64,000 nucleotides of DNA, taken from contig CP141148.1 in the NCBI GenBank assembly GCA_035235625.1, positions 18,353,057-18,417,056 on the forward strand, given 5' to 3'. This stretch comes from Saururus chinensis (lineage: Eukaryota > Streptophyta > Magnoliopsida > Piperales > Saururaceae). The notes beneath the pieces were generated by a model that was given only the letters and a program-made list of their open reading frames with translations, ran no database searches and was not told the DNA's origin. A program made the translations under genes and the position numbers. Positions 51,601 to 61,169 of the stretch are shown one piece after another (position 1 is the stretch's first letter; each line of letters opens with the position of its first letter).

Positions 51601-54600
51601 TTCACTAGACATCCTATATGAAAGAATATGCTTGGTTATGATCGACATTAAACAAGAACTAACAGCTATATCCAAGTCAAACAGCCCGATTGGATTAAAG
51701 GAACTGGTATCAGATTGAATGACATGAGGCACAAGAATCTTGTATCGACAGAGGTGGCAATAGTCTTCATTATATACTCTTATGTTTGCTTTAAGACGGC
51801 CTGTGTTGGGGAGTATTTGTATGCATCATTCATCCAATCCCAATTAGCTTGGTACAACAATTACCTAACAAATTCTGATCAAATCCAGTTAGTCTCATGA
51901 TCGATCTCAAGTAAGTCCTACACAAAAAATCAAAATGTTTTAAGTTGAGCAAACTAAATCTTTCTCCAAGCCAACTAGCATACAACCATCATAGAAGAAA
52001 TGAGTAGGCTGATTAGACAAAACCTGTCGCTATTTTATTTCTTCAACTTTCATCGACAAGCATTCACAACTGAAAAGGATTAAGAAATGACAAAGATGGT
52101 ACATCCAATTGTAAAACATTTACTCACTAATGACCAATCGTTCAACCAAACCATCCAATTGTAAAAAATTGTAGATATTATCTACAAGTTGTACCTTATC
52201 ATATTTTTCTGTATTGACTTTTTTTGCTGCTATATTGATAAGCTTTTCTGTCTTAAAACAAAGAAAATGAACCTAATTTTTATTTTTAGGTGAACTCATG
52301 CTTCTAGAAATCATATATTTCAGCTATACATATTGACTAACCGCATCATTTGCAAACACAAATGATGAATCTTACTTGTGCAAGTGTGTGAGGGTGCATA
52401 AGTCCCACCTATAAAAAACAAAATGATGACAACAATCTACCAGAACAAGTACCTATAGGAAAAATAGTTTTCTGGTAACGTAATAGCATGGTGCTACCTT
52501 CTTCATATATCACACTTCTCAATAATATTTTTTAAAAAAAAATTTATATATTATACATATTTGGATTTGCATATTTTTAATGCCCTTTGAAAACCACCAA
52601 AACGCTCTATCAAATGAGACCTGTCCCCAAATTGGTCCTAATGTGAATAACATGCTCCATGGCACAAAGTCCTTTGACACTATTGTCTTCGCTAAACTAT
52701 GACATAATATTCAGCTTGTGAGATTTGGATTTACAATTGCCTACTACAAGTATATATGGATTAACATAGAGCTTATGTGTATAATTAATGATCATTGTGT
52801 TCGTCAAATATAGCATGCAAGAGAGACCTTTATTCAATACATATTTTATGTCTAATTTATTTTATTTTATTTTATCTTATCTAATCTGTAGTGTGTGCAT
52901 TTTTGTATTATATTCCAAAGGCAAATATCCACTATCTGGATTAGTCCCTACTATTCTAAAGCTCAGAGATCCAATATGCCAAATATTAAAGTGTAGAGAC
53001 AGGCTATTCAAAAGATCATAAGATTAAGGAAAGCTTGCCTAGAGATAGCAAATCCAACATATATAATCAAAGCCCCAACAAGCGTTGATGAGAATGGACA
53101 CAAATCACAAATGACTATTTGAATAGGGCCACAAACTATTGACCTTTAGCTGTTCCTATAAGCAGCTATAGAACGTCCTACTTATCCTAAATAAACCAAC
53201 ATAAATCCCTCCTGCCATCAAATTTCAAACTTTAGAGTTTAGCTATCTGGCATCAATTTTCTAAATCAGCAATAAAAAATACAAGACAAATCCTGTATTA
53301 CATTTTCCAAAGAGAAGATGTTCACTATCCAGACTGGTCCCTTTCACTAGACTTCCAATCTCTAGCAGATACTAGAGGCTGAAGACTATAAGATGCAGAA
53401 GTAGGGTTAGCCATCAAGACAATACAAAAGTTTGCTTAACTCACCTCATATTCCAAAAGTCAGCTAATTGAGCTCAGCTCAAGATGAACTTTGCTTGCTG
53501 AGCTGAGCTTTAAAATCTTGGGCTCAATTTCTACAAGTTACATACATATATCTTACTATAACATATCTGGTTTCAATATAATTCATACCAAGTTTCTTTA
53601 TGTGAGAGAGCATAGATTGCTCTTAGGAAGCCAATAAAACAAATATAACGGACACAAAAATGGGCCCAATGACATCAAATAAGAGTGGGAAAAAGGAGGA
53701 TTGACAGAAAAATAAAGGGTCAATACTTTGTAAGATGGGGAACCTCTATGATTTGTGGCCCCCGTTCATTTTTTTTTAGATCTACGTGTCTGCATCCGTT
53801 TGTTTGGTCCGGTTGGGGGTTGATATACATTGTTGGGTTAATCCTTAACAGCTCACCTTTTCAGGTAACCTGGTTTCTAACATGGTATCAGAGCTGGGCG
53901 GTCCCAATTTCACATGATGTGGGACAAAGCTTGATTAAATATATGCAAATTGAGATTAGCAAACTCCCCATAGTAAACAATTAGCAATGTAGAAACTAAA
54001 CTAGCTCAGAAATATAATAAAAAGTTAATCAGAAAAACTTAGGTAATAAATCAACAGTAAGATGAATGTTCGATGTAGTTAGGAAACTATTGTAGGCTAG
54101 GTAGCAACAAAGTTATGTTCTAAGCTTCTGGATTTACGAGTGTTAGATGGACTAATTGGGCCTCAAGATATGAATAATAAACAGGTTAAATTTAATGGGC
54201 TCAGAAACGGGTTATTAGGTTCTGATCACACCAAACACTAGGACAAGAAATATTAATTCAGAAAAACAAGTAAGCCCACGAAGAAGAAGGAAACCCAGCT
54301 TAAGATACCTGTTGTACGCCTGGATCAAATCACCTGCAGATGGGTCACATGCAGGCTGGAACTCTAAAGTTCACATGATCGTCTTCTTCAAAGAACTGAT
54401 GTGGGCCTTCAAGCACTTCCAACTAATCAGTCAAGAATGTCTCACACAACAGTCCTCACAATCAACTCCCCAAGGGCAGTTGCTTTCCAGGAAAGTTCAT
54501 TGATTACCAGCAGTTAATGATGAAGGCAGAACAATGGCAACAACGATCTAAAAGGAAGCCACGAGTCCAAAGCTCAAATGTTACCCAAGTTCTGAGTTGG

Positions 54601-57600
54601 AGCTGTGCTTGGGATGGATATTTTTTAAATTTGCAGAAAGTTACAGAAGAGATGATGGTGGGAAGACTGGGATGGGAATTTTTTGGATTTGCAGAAACTT
54701 AGGGAAGAGATGGTGGAAGGGTGAAAGGGTTGATGGTCAACAGAGCGTATGGAGAAAGAAGAATGGGTTCCTTGGATTCCACCAAGGAAGGGGACTGCCG
54801 GAGGCCACCTGGAGGTGGAGGTCTCCCTGAGCCCACCGGAAGAAATCGTGGGAGTCCACCAACGGGAAATTCTCAGAGCTCTCTGAATTTCTTTCAAAGC
54901 AAGAAACTCCTCTTTCAATTAAAAGAACAAACCTTTTTATAGGCTTCACATAAAGACTTCACTAGTAACCCTAATTATACTTGGAAATAAAAATCAACTG
55001 ACATAGAACTTAGCTCAACGTAGGAATAATTAAGTAAAACACTAACACAAGTTCTATCAAAATAGAAATCTACTAAACATAAATCTTAAAAAAAATAGGA
55101 GTCTACCAAAATAAAATAAATCTTATAACTAAAAGGTTCATGTCTGTGTTCTGCTTTTTGATGTTCACATCACATGTTCCGTACATGTGCAAGTACTTTC
55201 ATCTATTGTACCTTATATTGAATAAACAGTGATACTTATTTTATAACCACAGAAAATGATTCACCAGCCCAAATCATTGAAAATTGTTTTCAGAACTATT
55301 GAAAATTGCCCAGAGTATTTCATTTCACCAATATAAGTAAACAATTTCTACGAACAAGTAAAATAAATTCTGATATCATCAACATTTTTTTACATAAATC
55401 CATAATTGTAGTTGTTATTCCATATCATTGTGCTTATTCTAGCAAGGAACTTCACTCATACTTGTATCCACAGTTCTGGCAAAAGGAGGCTGCAAATTTG
55501 AGGCAACAATTACAACAGTTGCAAGAAAACCACAGGTATATTTCCTTTCCTTATGATCACTTGTAAGAACAGTTTTGAAATGTATTACATCTTTGTCAAG
55601 TAAGAATATAACCATCCACTGCTTATCCAAATAGTTCTGCCAGAATGAAAAGCATAAAAGAGGTACCATGAATTGCATAAATTATATCAAAGTGATTTCC
55701 ACTTTAAATATCACACAGGAAATTCTGGGAAAAATGAAACACAATACATGAACAGAATAGAAGTAGAGGATAAAAAAAAATTAAATACATTGAAGAAGTC
55801 AGGCAGAGGAGACTATCATTTCTAAGGTTGTGACAAATTAAATGTTTGAGTTTATAATCTAACGACTAAATATAATGAAGAATCCAGGTAGAGGAGACTA
55901 TCATTTCTGAGGTTGTTGCACTTTCAATGTTCCAGTTCATAAACTAGCAACTCCTTGCAATGATTTTCCTCACTAGCTAATCTACCCTCAGATTAAAGAA
56001 CACTTAAGTGGTTCTAACAATATCTAATTGGCTTCAACCTTGTTGGTGCAGACAAAAAAATAATAACAAATAATCATACAGTAACAGTGTTAGGCTGTGG
56101 TCTCTCGCCTGTAAGTTAGCCACAATTTTTTTAAACCAAAAAGACACACAAGTTTCCAAAAAATTATTGTATGATTACAAAACAAAGATGGGGAGTGGCA
56201 TTTTTGGGAAGCTATTTTAATGCCGTCAATCTGAATCTTCTATCCAAGATGAAGACACGTGCATGCCTAATCAGTCAACAGAACTAACTACCTATTTTTT
56301 ACCTTCATCATAAGCCTGCAGATCAATCTGGGAAAAATGCTACATCTTGAAGCCCGCCTGCTATTCATAAATCATGATATATACATCGTGCCCTCCAAAA
56401 AATTAGAGCCAATTAGTTCCATTTTGTAAATATGAGTTTAAAATAAAACTGATGGCTTAAAGGATCTTATCACAATCAAAACCATTCTCAATAGTAATCA
56501 TTTCATTTGCCTGAAGCATATTCAACTTTGCCCTTATTTAGCACCCTGTATCCCAGACAATCTCCTTTTCTCTTTCTCTCTCCCTATATTCAGGAAACAA
56601 AACTGATAGCTCAAAATCCTAACTTGATCTATACTATAAAAAAATACATAAAGGAAAATGAAATCTATAATCTATTATCATCAACCTTTCCTGCATTAAG
56701 GAGTCAAACAAAGGTCACAAAAAACAGCTTTGCTTTAGATATCAAATTGCCACAAAAGGTCAAGTTGTTAAGGAACAGCTCAACAATGTTTATCAAGCCC
56801 AAACCAGCCCACGCAGGAATATGCAGACAGACAGATTATCCAACATCCCTGGTCCAGCACGATTAAACAGATGCAGGTATTTGCACAAAATATGCAAGGG
56901 TTGATTGAAACCGTGACCTCCTTGCTCTAAAACCATGTAAGAAACCAAGTTGCCTCAAAATTTCAAGCTGTAAAGGAACAGAACAACAATGTTCATCAAG
57001 CCCAAATTGGCCAAACAAATAGAAGCAGACATATTATTCAACACTTTCCACATATCAACATACAATATAATTCTCTAAGAGTAGCAACACATTCCATGAA
57101 AAATTTAAACTAGTGAAATGAAAGGACCCTTCTAAATTGGCCATATGACTCAAAAAAAAACAAGAGCCAATAAATTACATGTTAACTGATGGTACATCAT
57201 TTTCACCTACTTTTATGTGTGAAAGCACCTTGATATTTTGTCTTCACAGAATTGAGTATACAAATTATATGAGTTGTATATGCTAAAATGTAATGTTGTA
57301 CAATAAATTTCGCCATCATGTTTGACGCGTATTTCATAAGAAGACAACATCAGAGGATATTCTTATCATCTTTTATGACAGTGTGTCCCTTTGTCTCACA
57401 CTACAAACAGCATTTCATGTATGTATTCCTCAAGAACATTTTTTACACCATTAAACCTCATGCATTGTTAGTCAGACCATAAACCAGAGCCAGAATTCAC
57501 AGAAATGCGTATATGAGAACATGCCTGCATTATCCACCAGTGTAACAGGTACCATATTAGAAAATCAATAGCAAACTAAAACTTGCATTAACACAAGAAA

Positions 57601-58516
57601 AAACAAGAGAGAAATTTCAAAAACATTACATCATCGAGAAAAAGCAATAGATGGCAATATTTGGATACCTGATATCATGACCTTGATTCTGATGAGTGCA
57701 GACAACTAATGGGAGAAGATCTCTCAGGCTTGAGTGTCAAGGACCTTCAGAATCTAGAAAACCAGTTGGAGATGAGCTTGCGTGGTGTGAGAATGAAAAA
57801 GGTTTTCCATACAAAATTTGAAGTGATATTACTTACTTTTCCATCTAATCATTAATATGCACACACATGATAATGTGCTCATTTTGCAGGAAAAGCTATT
57901 AACGGACGAGATTCAAGAACTGAACAGAAAGGTCTTAACCATAATAAGTTCCGATCATATTTTGGGTCTTTAATTGTTGATGGCACATATACCATTAATA
58001 CAAATTCTATGTACCATTTGGTTTCTCATTCTAACTTTCACTGGCTCACTTACAGGGAAACCTCATTCATCAAGAAAATATGGAATTGTACAAGAAGGTA
58101 AACCTCATTCACCAAGAAAACATGGAATTGTATGAAAAGGTATTGATGTTGTTAATGGTATAGTAACTATTCAGATGTCTCTGCATGCTTTCGACAAAAC
58201 AATGGTTATATGTTACTATAACATTAGGCCTTGTGAGTTGTTTCCAACAACAACTTTCGAATTTCAGGTATATGGAACAAGAGAAATAAATGGAGTCAAC
58301 AGAAATCTGTTGCTACCAAATGGTTTCTCTGATGCAGACTTGCACATGCCTGTCAATCTGCAACTAAGCCAACCACAACAAAACCAGGAAACTTCAAAAA
58401 GAGTATCAAAGCTAGGGTAAGCTAACATGTCTCAATCATACAGCTTAAACTCAATGTTTTCTAATCCAGTTTTTAATCTTTACCGTCATAGTTGTGCCAG
58501 ACTACTGTTGCATTGA
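30422..58516 (+). CDS. AGL17-like: MIKC-type MADS-box transcription factor, AGL17/ANR1 clade, eight exons
   Basis: A nuclear DNA-binding factor that should bind CArG boxes as a dimer. Relatives ANR1, AGL21, AGL16 and AGL17 act in root nitrate response, lateral root growth, stomata and flowering. The predicted protein has 237 residues, the usual clade length. The MADS domain is residues 1-60 (starts [16 protein letters not shown], includes [20 protein letters not shown]). The I region is about 61-87. The K domain is about 88-183 and includes LRQQL, the clade hallmark [16 protein letters not shown] and coiled-coil heptads. The C region is about 184-237 and ends SKLGLLLH, close to the LGLQLH-type end I recall for relatives. 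Exon lengths 182, 79, 62, 100, 42, 84, 149 and 16 nt join in frame and match the conserved MIKC pattern. The start is the only ATG opening the MADS domain. Odd points are the 16.4-kb first intron with a GC donor and the tiny last exon. Confidence 0.92.
30604..30609 (+). other. GC-type splice donor of intron 1 (AG|GCAAGT)
   Basis: Only cleavage after 30603 gives the phase needed to join exon 2 (AG|C ATG AAA, Ser-Met-Lys). The site matches the known GC-AG donor consensus AG|GCAAGT exactly. The nearest GT, four bases on, would shift the frame. Confidence 0.8.
31640..33560 (-). mobile_element. Ty1/copia fossil, 3' half
   Basis: Read on the minus strand: the end of reverse transcriptase (about 33430-33150), RNase H (about 33150-32650, with [14 protein letters not shown] and a terminal LFTKAL) and a purine-rich tract (GTGGGGGATTTG). 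An LTR-like stretch of about 0.9 kb then runs down to about 31640. Gag, protease, integrase and the 5' LTR are missing. It is broken in many places (around ten breaks) and old. It lies antisense within intron 1. Confidence 0.75.
34097..34345 (-). mobile_element. SINE-like tRNA-derived element, minus strand
   Basis: On the minus strand, ATGGCTAAGGCTATGCC (box A-like) is followed by AGGTCTTGAGTTCAAA (box B-like, compare GGTTCGAA). About 200 bp of body then leads to an A-run (AACAAAAAAAACATG) at the 3' end. CACAT words lie at both edges and may be a short target duplication. Confidence 0.55.
34600..35600 (-). mobile_element. LINE (L1 type) 3' fragment
   Basis: On the minus strand a region near 35430-35330 reads [16 protein letters not shown], like the post-RT segment of plant L1 elements. 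An open frame at 34902-34606 contains [14 protein letters not shown], typical of the C-terminal zinc-binding (zf-RVT) domain. The upstream reverse transcriptase and ORF1 are absent, and no poly(A) is seen at the left edge. The copy is 5' truncated and carries several frame breaks. Confidence 0.7.
36985..43424 (-). mobile_element. Ty1/copia fossil, SIRE-like
   Basis: Matching direct-repeat segments at 36985-37281 and 43116-43424 are parts of the two LTRs. Both have inner landmarks such as AATCAATCTTTC and CATATGACAA-type ends and terminate TTACA in plus orientation. A polypurine tract (AAAAAAGGAGATTG on the minus strand) abuts the first at 37282-37295. On the minus strand, integrase-like sequence lies near 41050-40270, reverse transcriptase ([12 protein letters not shown]) near 39750-39640 and RNase H near 39110-38950. 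The LTR segments look roughly 20% or more diverged, and the coding part has dozens of breaks, so it is old. Confidence 0.7.
40557..40581 (-). repeat. CCCCT microsatellite / G-quadruplex motif on the minus strand
   Basis: Five or six C-runs of 3-6 bases separated by single T, followed by an A-run. The minus strand therefore reads as GGGGA repeats, which satisfies the G3+N1-7 quadruplex pattern. It stands out in a very AT-rich intron. Confidence 0.85.
43430..46990. other. Unassigned part of intron 1
   Basis: No element could be placed with confidence. A minus-strand open frame at 43684-43451 (starts [20 protein letters not shown]) is more sequence-like than its neighbours but belongs to no family I recognise. 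A perfect inverted repeat occurs at 45969-46000. Confidence 0.4.
45969..46000. repeat. Perfect 15-bp inverted repeat with a 2-base loop
   Basis: GCAAGCTATTGGATT, then TC, then AATCCAATAGCTTGC. The arms are perfect and the match ends abruptly on both sides, so this is not the end of a longer element as far as I can see. Confidence 0.9.
47003..47081 (+). CDS. AGL17-like: Exon 2: I (intervening) region
   Basis: 79 nt, the standard MIKC exon 2 length. It encodes [20 protein letters not shown] and on to SEVK, directly after Ser from the split codon. The acceptor is TATCAG, the donor AAG|GTATAT. The I region contributes to dimer choice. Confidence 0.93.
48057..48400 (-). mobile_element. LINE 3' end with poly(A), minus strand
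   Basis: The plus strand begins with a run of about 15 T, so the minus strand ends in poly(A), preceded by a typical L1 tail (TTTTTACTCATGTATAAATG). An adjoining minus-strand frame (48309-48112) reads [16 protein letters not shown] and may be the very end of the LINE protein. It is strongly 5' truncated. Confidence 0.5.
52901..53420 (+). repeat. Diverged direct repeat in intron 2
   Basis: 52901-53045 and about 53290-53420 share the order TTCCAAAG..AATATCCACTATC (ATGTTCACTATCC), GGATTAGTCCCT (GACTGGTCCCT), a purine-rich tail and AGATTAAGG-type words. The spacing is about 390 bp and the copies are well diverged. Confidence 0.45.
53640..53990 (+). mobile_element. LTR end with primer binding site (TRIM-like remnant)
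   Basis: The sequence TTTCTAACA ends at 53882, where the primer site ATGGTATCAGAGCTGGGCGG starts by overlapping its last bases. This is an excellent initiator-Met primer site. The preceding ~240 bp look like an LTR. No coding region or second LTR was found, so it is a broken remnant or a small terminal-repeat element. Confidence 0.5.
54300..55168 (-). mobile_element. LTR-like promoter fragment, minus strand
   Basis: On the minus strand, a segment beginning TGTGAACATC (55168) carries a TATA box (TATAAAAAGG at 54946-54937) and a purine/pyrimidine-rich leader. It ends GGGTAACATTTG near 54585, resembling a copia LTR/primer-site junction. No pol sequence follows to 54300. Short frames on both strands within it are not recognised. 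Confidence 0.4.
55474..55535 (+). CDS. AGL17-like: Exon 3: start of K domain
   Basis: 62 nt, standard length. It encodes [20 protein letters not shown] plus two bases of Arg. The acceptor is TATCCACAG, the donor CACAG|GTATAT. The LRQQL codons lie where monocot relatives carry the miR444 site. Confidence 0.93.
55792..55961 (+). repeat. 85-bp tandem duplication in intron 3
   Basis: Two adjacent units start at 55792 and 55877. Both begin GAAGAA(G/T)(T/C)CAGG and share AGAGGAGACTATCATTTCT. They diverge towards their ends. Confidence 0.75.
56744..57044 (+). repeat. Spaced direct repeat of about 100 bp in intron 3
   Basis: 56744-56848 and 56949-57044 share AAGGAACAG, CAACAATGTT, ATCAAGCCCAAA, GCAGACA and ATTCAACA-type words in the same order, offset by about 205 bp. 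They are diverged. Confidence 0.6.
57702..57801 (+). CDS. AGL17-like: Exon 4: K domain core
   Basis: 100 nt, standard length. It completes Arg and encodes [20 protein letters not shown] then [13 protein letters not shown]. This is the most clade-diagnostic part. The acceptor is GTGCAG, the donor AAG|GTTTTC. Confidence 0.95.
57890..57931 (+). CDS. AGL17-like: Exon 5: K domain
   Basis: 42 nt encoding [14 protein letters not shown], phase 0 at both ends. The acceptor is TTTTGCAG, the donor AAG|GTCTTA. Intron 4 before it is 88 bp. Confidence 0.94.
58056..58139 (+). CDS. AGL17-like: Exon 6: duplicated 42-nt K-domain unit
   Basis: 84 nt made of two 42-nt units encoding [14 protein letters not shown] and [14 protein letters not shown]. 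Relatives such as OsMADS27 also have two such units. The second unit begins GTAAAC, so cleavage after 58097 would give a 42-nt in-frame variant lacking 14 residues. The main donor is AAG|GTATTG at 58140. Confidence 0.9.
58268..58416 (+). CDS. AGL17-like: Exon 7: C-terminal region
   Basis: 149 nt encoding [20 protein letters not shown] and on through [20 protein letters not shown] to [13 protein letters not shown] is typical of the clade. The donor AGG|GTAAGC is strong. Failure to splice would give an immediate stop after Gly. Confidence 0.92.
58501..58516 (+). CDS. AGL17-like: Exon 8: 16-nt terminal coding exon
   Basis: Acceptor TTGTGCCAG at 58492-58500 with a pyrimidine-rich tract and a CTAAT branch-point candidate. 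It completes Gly and encodes LLLH, then TGA (58514-58516). The result, KLGLLLH, closely resembles the KLGLQLH-type end expected in this clade. Intron 7 would be 84 bp, in line with introns 4-6. A more distal last exon cannot be excluded without transcript data. Confidence 0.72.
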
Positions 58517-58695
58517 AGCCAAAAAATCTGAGACATATATAGTTGTTGGGATATCCATCAGATACATTATGATGGAAACACAAGCATGTTATGCAATGCC
58601 TAACACCTACTTCTGCACAAAGGGACATGCAGCATAAAATCCTTTAGCTATGGTGAGACTTGGTTGAAGGAACCAATGACTTATGTAAAGCTATC

Positions 58696-58701
58696 AATAA
58701 A
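58696..58701 (+). terminator. Candidate poly(A) signal AATAAA
   Basis: First AATAAA after the stop codon, 180 bp downstream, followed by a T-rich stretch (CAATTTTTACATTATGTG). Confidence 0.55.
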
Positions 58702-58719
58702 CTGTGGTTCAATTTTTAC

Positions 58720-60540
58720 ATTATGTGACGTTCCAACTCCCAGTCCTTTATAAACAAACGTTTTGGTGTATGTTCACACGATGTAATTATTAGGAACATA
58801 TTAAACTACATGTGTCGCTTGTAGAATATAAACTCGTTTGAATGCAATAACTTTGAGACACATGCTTCCTTCATAGAAAGCATTAGCATGGCAAGAATAT
58901 CTGAACACACCACTGGAGTGTTCGTCTGCTTGTAATATAAAAAAAGAAGATCATCTAATGATGTCTAAACAACATAAAAACTGCTAAAAAAACATCACCC
59001 GAACATAGAAGTATCAAAAGAACACTATAAAAGTGGTCTAGTAATTGCCAAATCCTCAACATTACAACAAAAGATCTCTCATTTATGGTCACCTAAAGGA
59101 AATTTATTATTTGAATTACTGATCAGATGAACTTAAAAAGTTTTCAAATGTTAGCCCAAAACAAGTTTAAAATAAACCACCAGGAAAAAAAATTTATACA
59201 AAGATAACATCCAATTCATCATATGGCTATTGGGAGGAAATTGGCTGGGTGGCCTCGAAAATTTCAAACTTTCAGCTAACAATTTTGCAAAAGAAACAAA
59301 CTAACACACACACACGCACCACAAAACTAAATGTGATGGTCATTCGCTAAATTAGAGCAAGAAAAAAAAATTCCTTTGCCCAAAAGTTATAGTCAGGAAT
59401 CATGATATCAAAACTATCAGAAATCATAATGACCTTATTCATAAGGAAAGCCTGACATAATGTACTTAATACACAAGGCCTTTCCAGATAAAGATTCAAA
59501 ATGTATGAACGACTGGCGGAAAAATCATTCTATTTCACTAATTCAAGCATCACAGTCTCACAATTTGACGCAACAAACAAATAGACCACAAATAAACACC
59601 GTAAGGTGATCTTAATCTACGCCTAACATGTACATAACAGTAACGATATGCTTCTAAGTATTTAAGAAAGTTAATACCACCAACAGTTGACAAGCAGAAT
59701 AAGCTAGCCCAGTGAAACTGAAGTCATGTGATTACAAGCCATTCAGTAATATCAGGGTTCCAGATTAAATTATTTCCTATCACTCAACATATTTTGCTCA
59801 TTATTACTGAAAAAGATGCTAAACAATAGCCAAATGACATGCCAAGTGAAGAGGACAGAGCCATAGATATACTAACGAGGCTGTGACAGTGCAGCCTTCT
59901 TGAGAAGCCTTTTGAATGCCAAATGCTACTCCTCACATTTGTAAAATGATCTCTAATCATTATTTGAACTCTCTGTTTACATCTAAGACAGCATACAGCT
60001 ACATGCACCAATTTGTAGCATGGGCTTCATCACCATCATGCAATTTTTGAACAGGGAATATTGCATTGCAATAGTATTTTTACTCAGCCCGCTGGCATTA
60101 AATTGATTATATAGAACTATTACAATGTCGATTCAGATAACAATGTCGATTCAGATAAGAATTTAACAACTTTTCCTGTGAATCTTTAGCCTTTTCATGT
60201 AATATTCTTCAATATCACTTTCCTCATCTTAACAAATGCAATGTCATCAGAAACTCCTTATTTGTGCTATCCCTTTTCCATGTAAACTTGCATAAAAAAA
60301 TGGGTAGCCTTGTTGCAAAGTCTCAGCAATGAAAATTATTATTTTTTCTAATATCATCTTGAAGAAATTTAAATTTAATGCCACCCTCATTATGGTATCC
60401 AACATAATGACATCGCCATACAATCTAGCATGACAGTCCCATAGTAAACTAAAACTTGTATTACTATTCAAGACACATGGAATAAGATATAATGATGATC
60501 ATTATAACTTTGAGATAAAAAATTTATCAGATCAGGGAAG
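58720..60540. other. Non-genic stretch downstream of the MADS-box gene
   Basis: No coding exon or RNA gene is supported. It includes a short perfect tandem of CAATGTCGATTCAGATA at about 60124-60159. Part may be 3' flank or 3' UTR. Confidence 0.5.
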
Positions 60541-60544
60541 TTAA

Positions 60545-60960
60545 ATGCTCTATTGGAATGAAATTGGGGGTTATGCCTCATCTTCTAATTGATCTATGGG
60601 GAATAATTTGGGTGATTATTGGAAGATATTGTAAGAATTGTGGAGGTACAATAGAAAAGGCTAGACAAAGAGGGGAAAGAATTACGGTAGAGAGGAGCAA
60701 TCAGATGTAAGTTTGAGCCAATGAATCATCCCCAAATCTATTCAATTCATGGACTATAGAGATTCGGGCTAAGCCTTACATTTATATAGAGAAGATAGTT
60801 GGGTTTAAACACTAGCCTAAAAGCCCATTAACAATAATTAAATTAAAAGTTCAATTAACTCATACTATTTCGCTAATTACCAATAACACCCTAAACACAT
60901 AATTAAATTAATAATAAAGCAACTAATCCTAATGGACCTCCATAATGGGCCATAACATCT
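60545..60960 (-). mobile_element. LTR-like segment, minus strand
   Basis: On the minus strand it begins TGTTATGGCCCATTATGG. It then has a TATA-like TATATAAATGT near 60787 and a pyrimidine-rich leader, resembling a short solo LTR. The 3' end near 60560 and target duplication are not certain. Confidence 0.35.
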
Positions 60961-60992
60961 ATCCATTCGTACATGCTCATATCATCTGGTCT

Positions 60993-61165
60993 CCATATTT
61001 GAGCAATTCTTCAAGCTGCTTTTATAGAACTTCCTTCTAGTATCATCAAAATGCTATCCATTAATACAATGCCAACATTATTCAATTCCAAATTCAGACC
61101 AATGCCTATTGTAGCCTCTTCAAATTCTACTATTCCATTAATTCATCAAGATTATACATGTGAAT
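60993..61165 (-). pseudogene. atpA: Nuclear plastid insertion: chloroplast atpA fragment
   Basis: On the minus strand a 43-codon stretch reads [20 protein letters not shown], then [12 protein letters not shown] and RIAQI. It aligns with the N-terminal beta-barrel region of the chloroplast ATP synthase alpha subunit ([38 protein letters not shown]). Just upstream, MYNLDELM matches IYGLDEVM of the same protein after a small frame change. Divergence, an in-frame TGA in place of the Gly codon before RIAQI, and the short length show a decayed fragment. The bacterial-type sequence and plastid-specific residues argue for plastid, not mitochondrial, origin. Confidence 0.85.
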
Positions 61166-61169
61166 ATCC

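Larger units (their letters stand above)
47082..55473 (+). other. Intron 2, 8,392 bp
   Basis: Bounded by GTATAT and CCACAG. It contains a LINE 3' end, LTR-like debris near 53.6-55.2 kb and a diverged direct repeat. From 48400 to 52900 I see no further gene or element. A (TTTTA)n tract lies near 52857-52877. Confidence 0.85.

Noticed and set aside
58444-58513. Alternative last exon starting after ACAG at 58443
   Set aside because: The intron would be only about 27 bp, too short for plant splicing. The acceptor at 58500 gives an 84-bp intron and the expected C-terminus.
59891-59950. Another possible last exon after GTGCAG near 59892
   Set aside because: It would encode LLEKPFECQ and beyond, unlike clade C-termini. 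The nearer 16-nt exon fits better.
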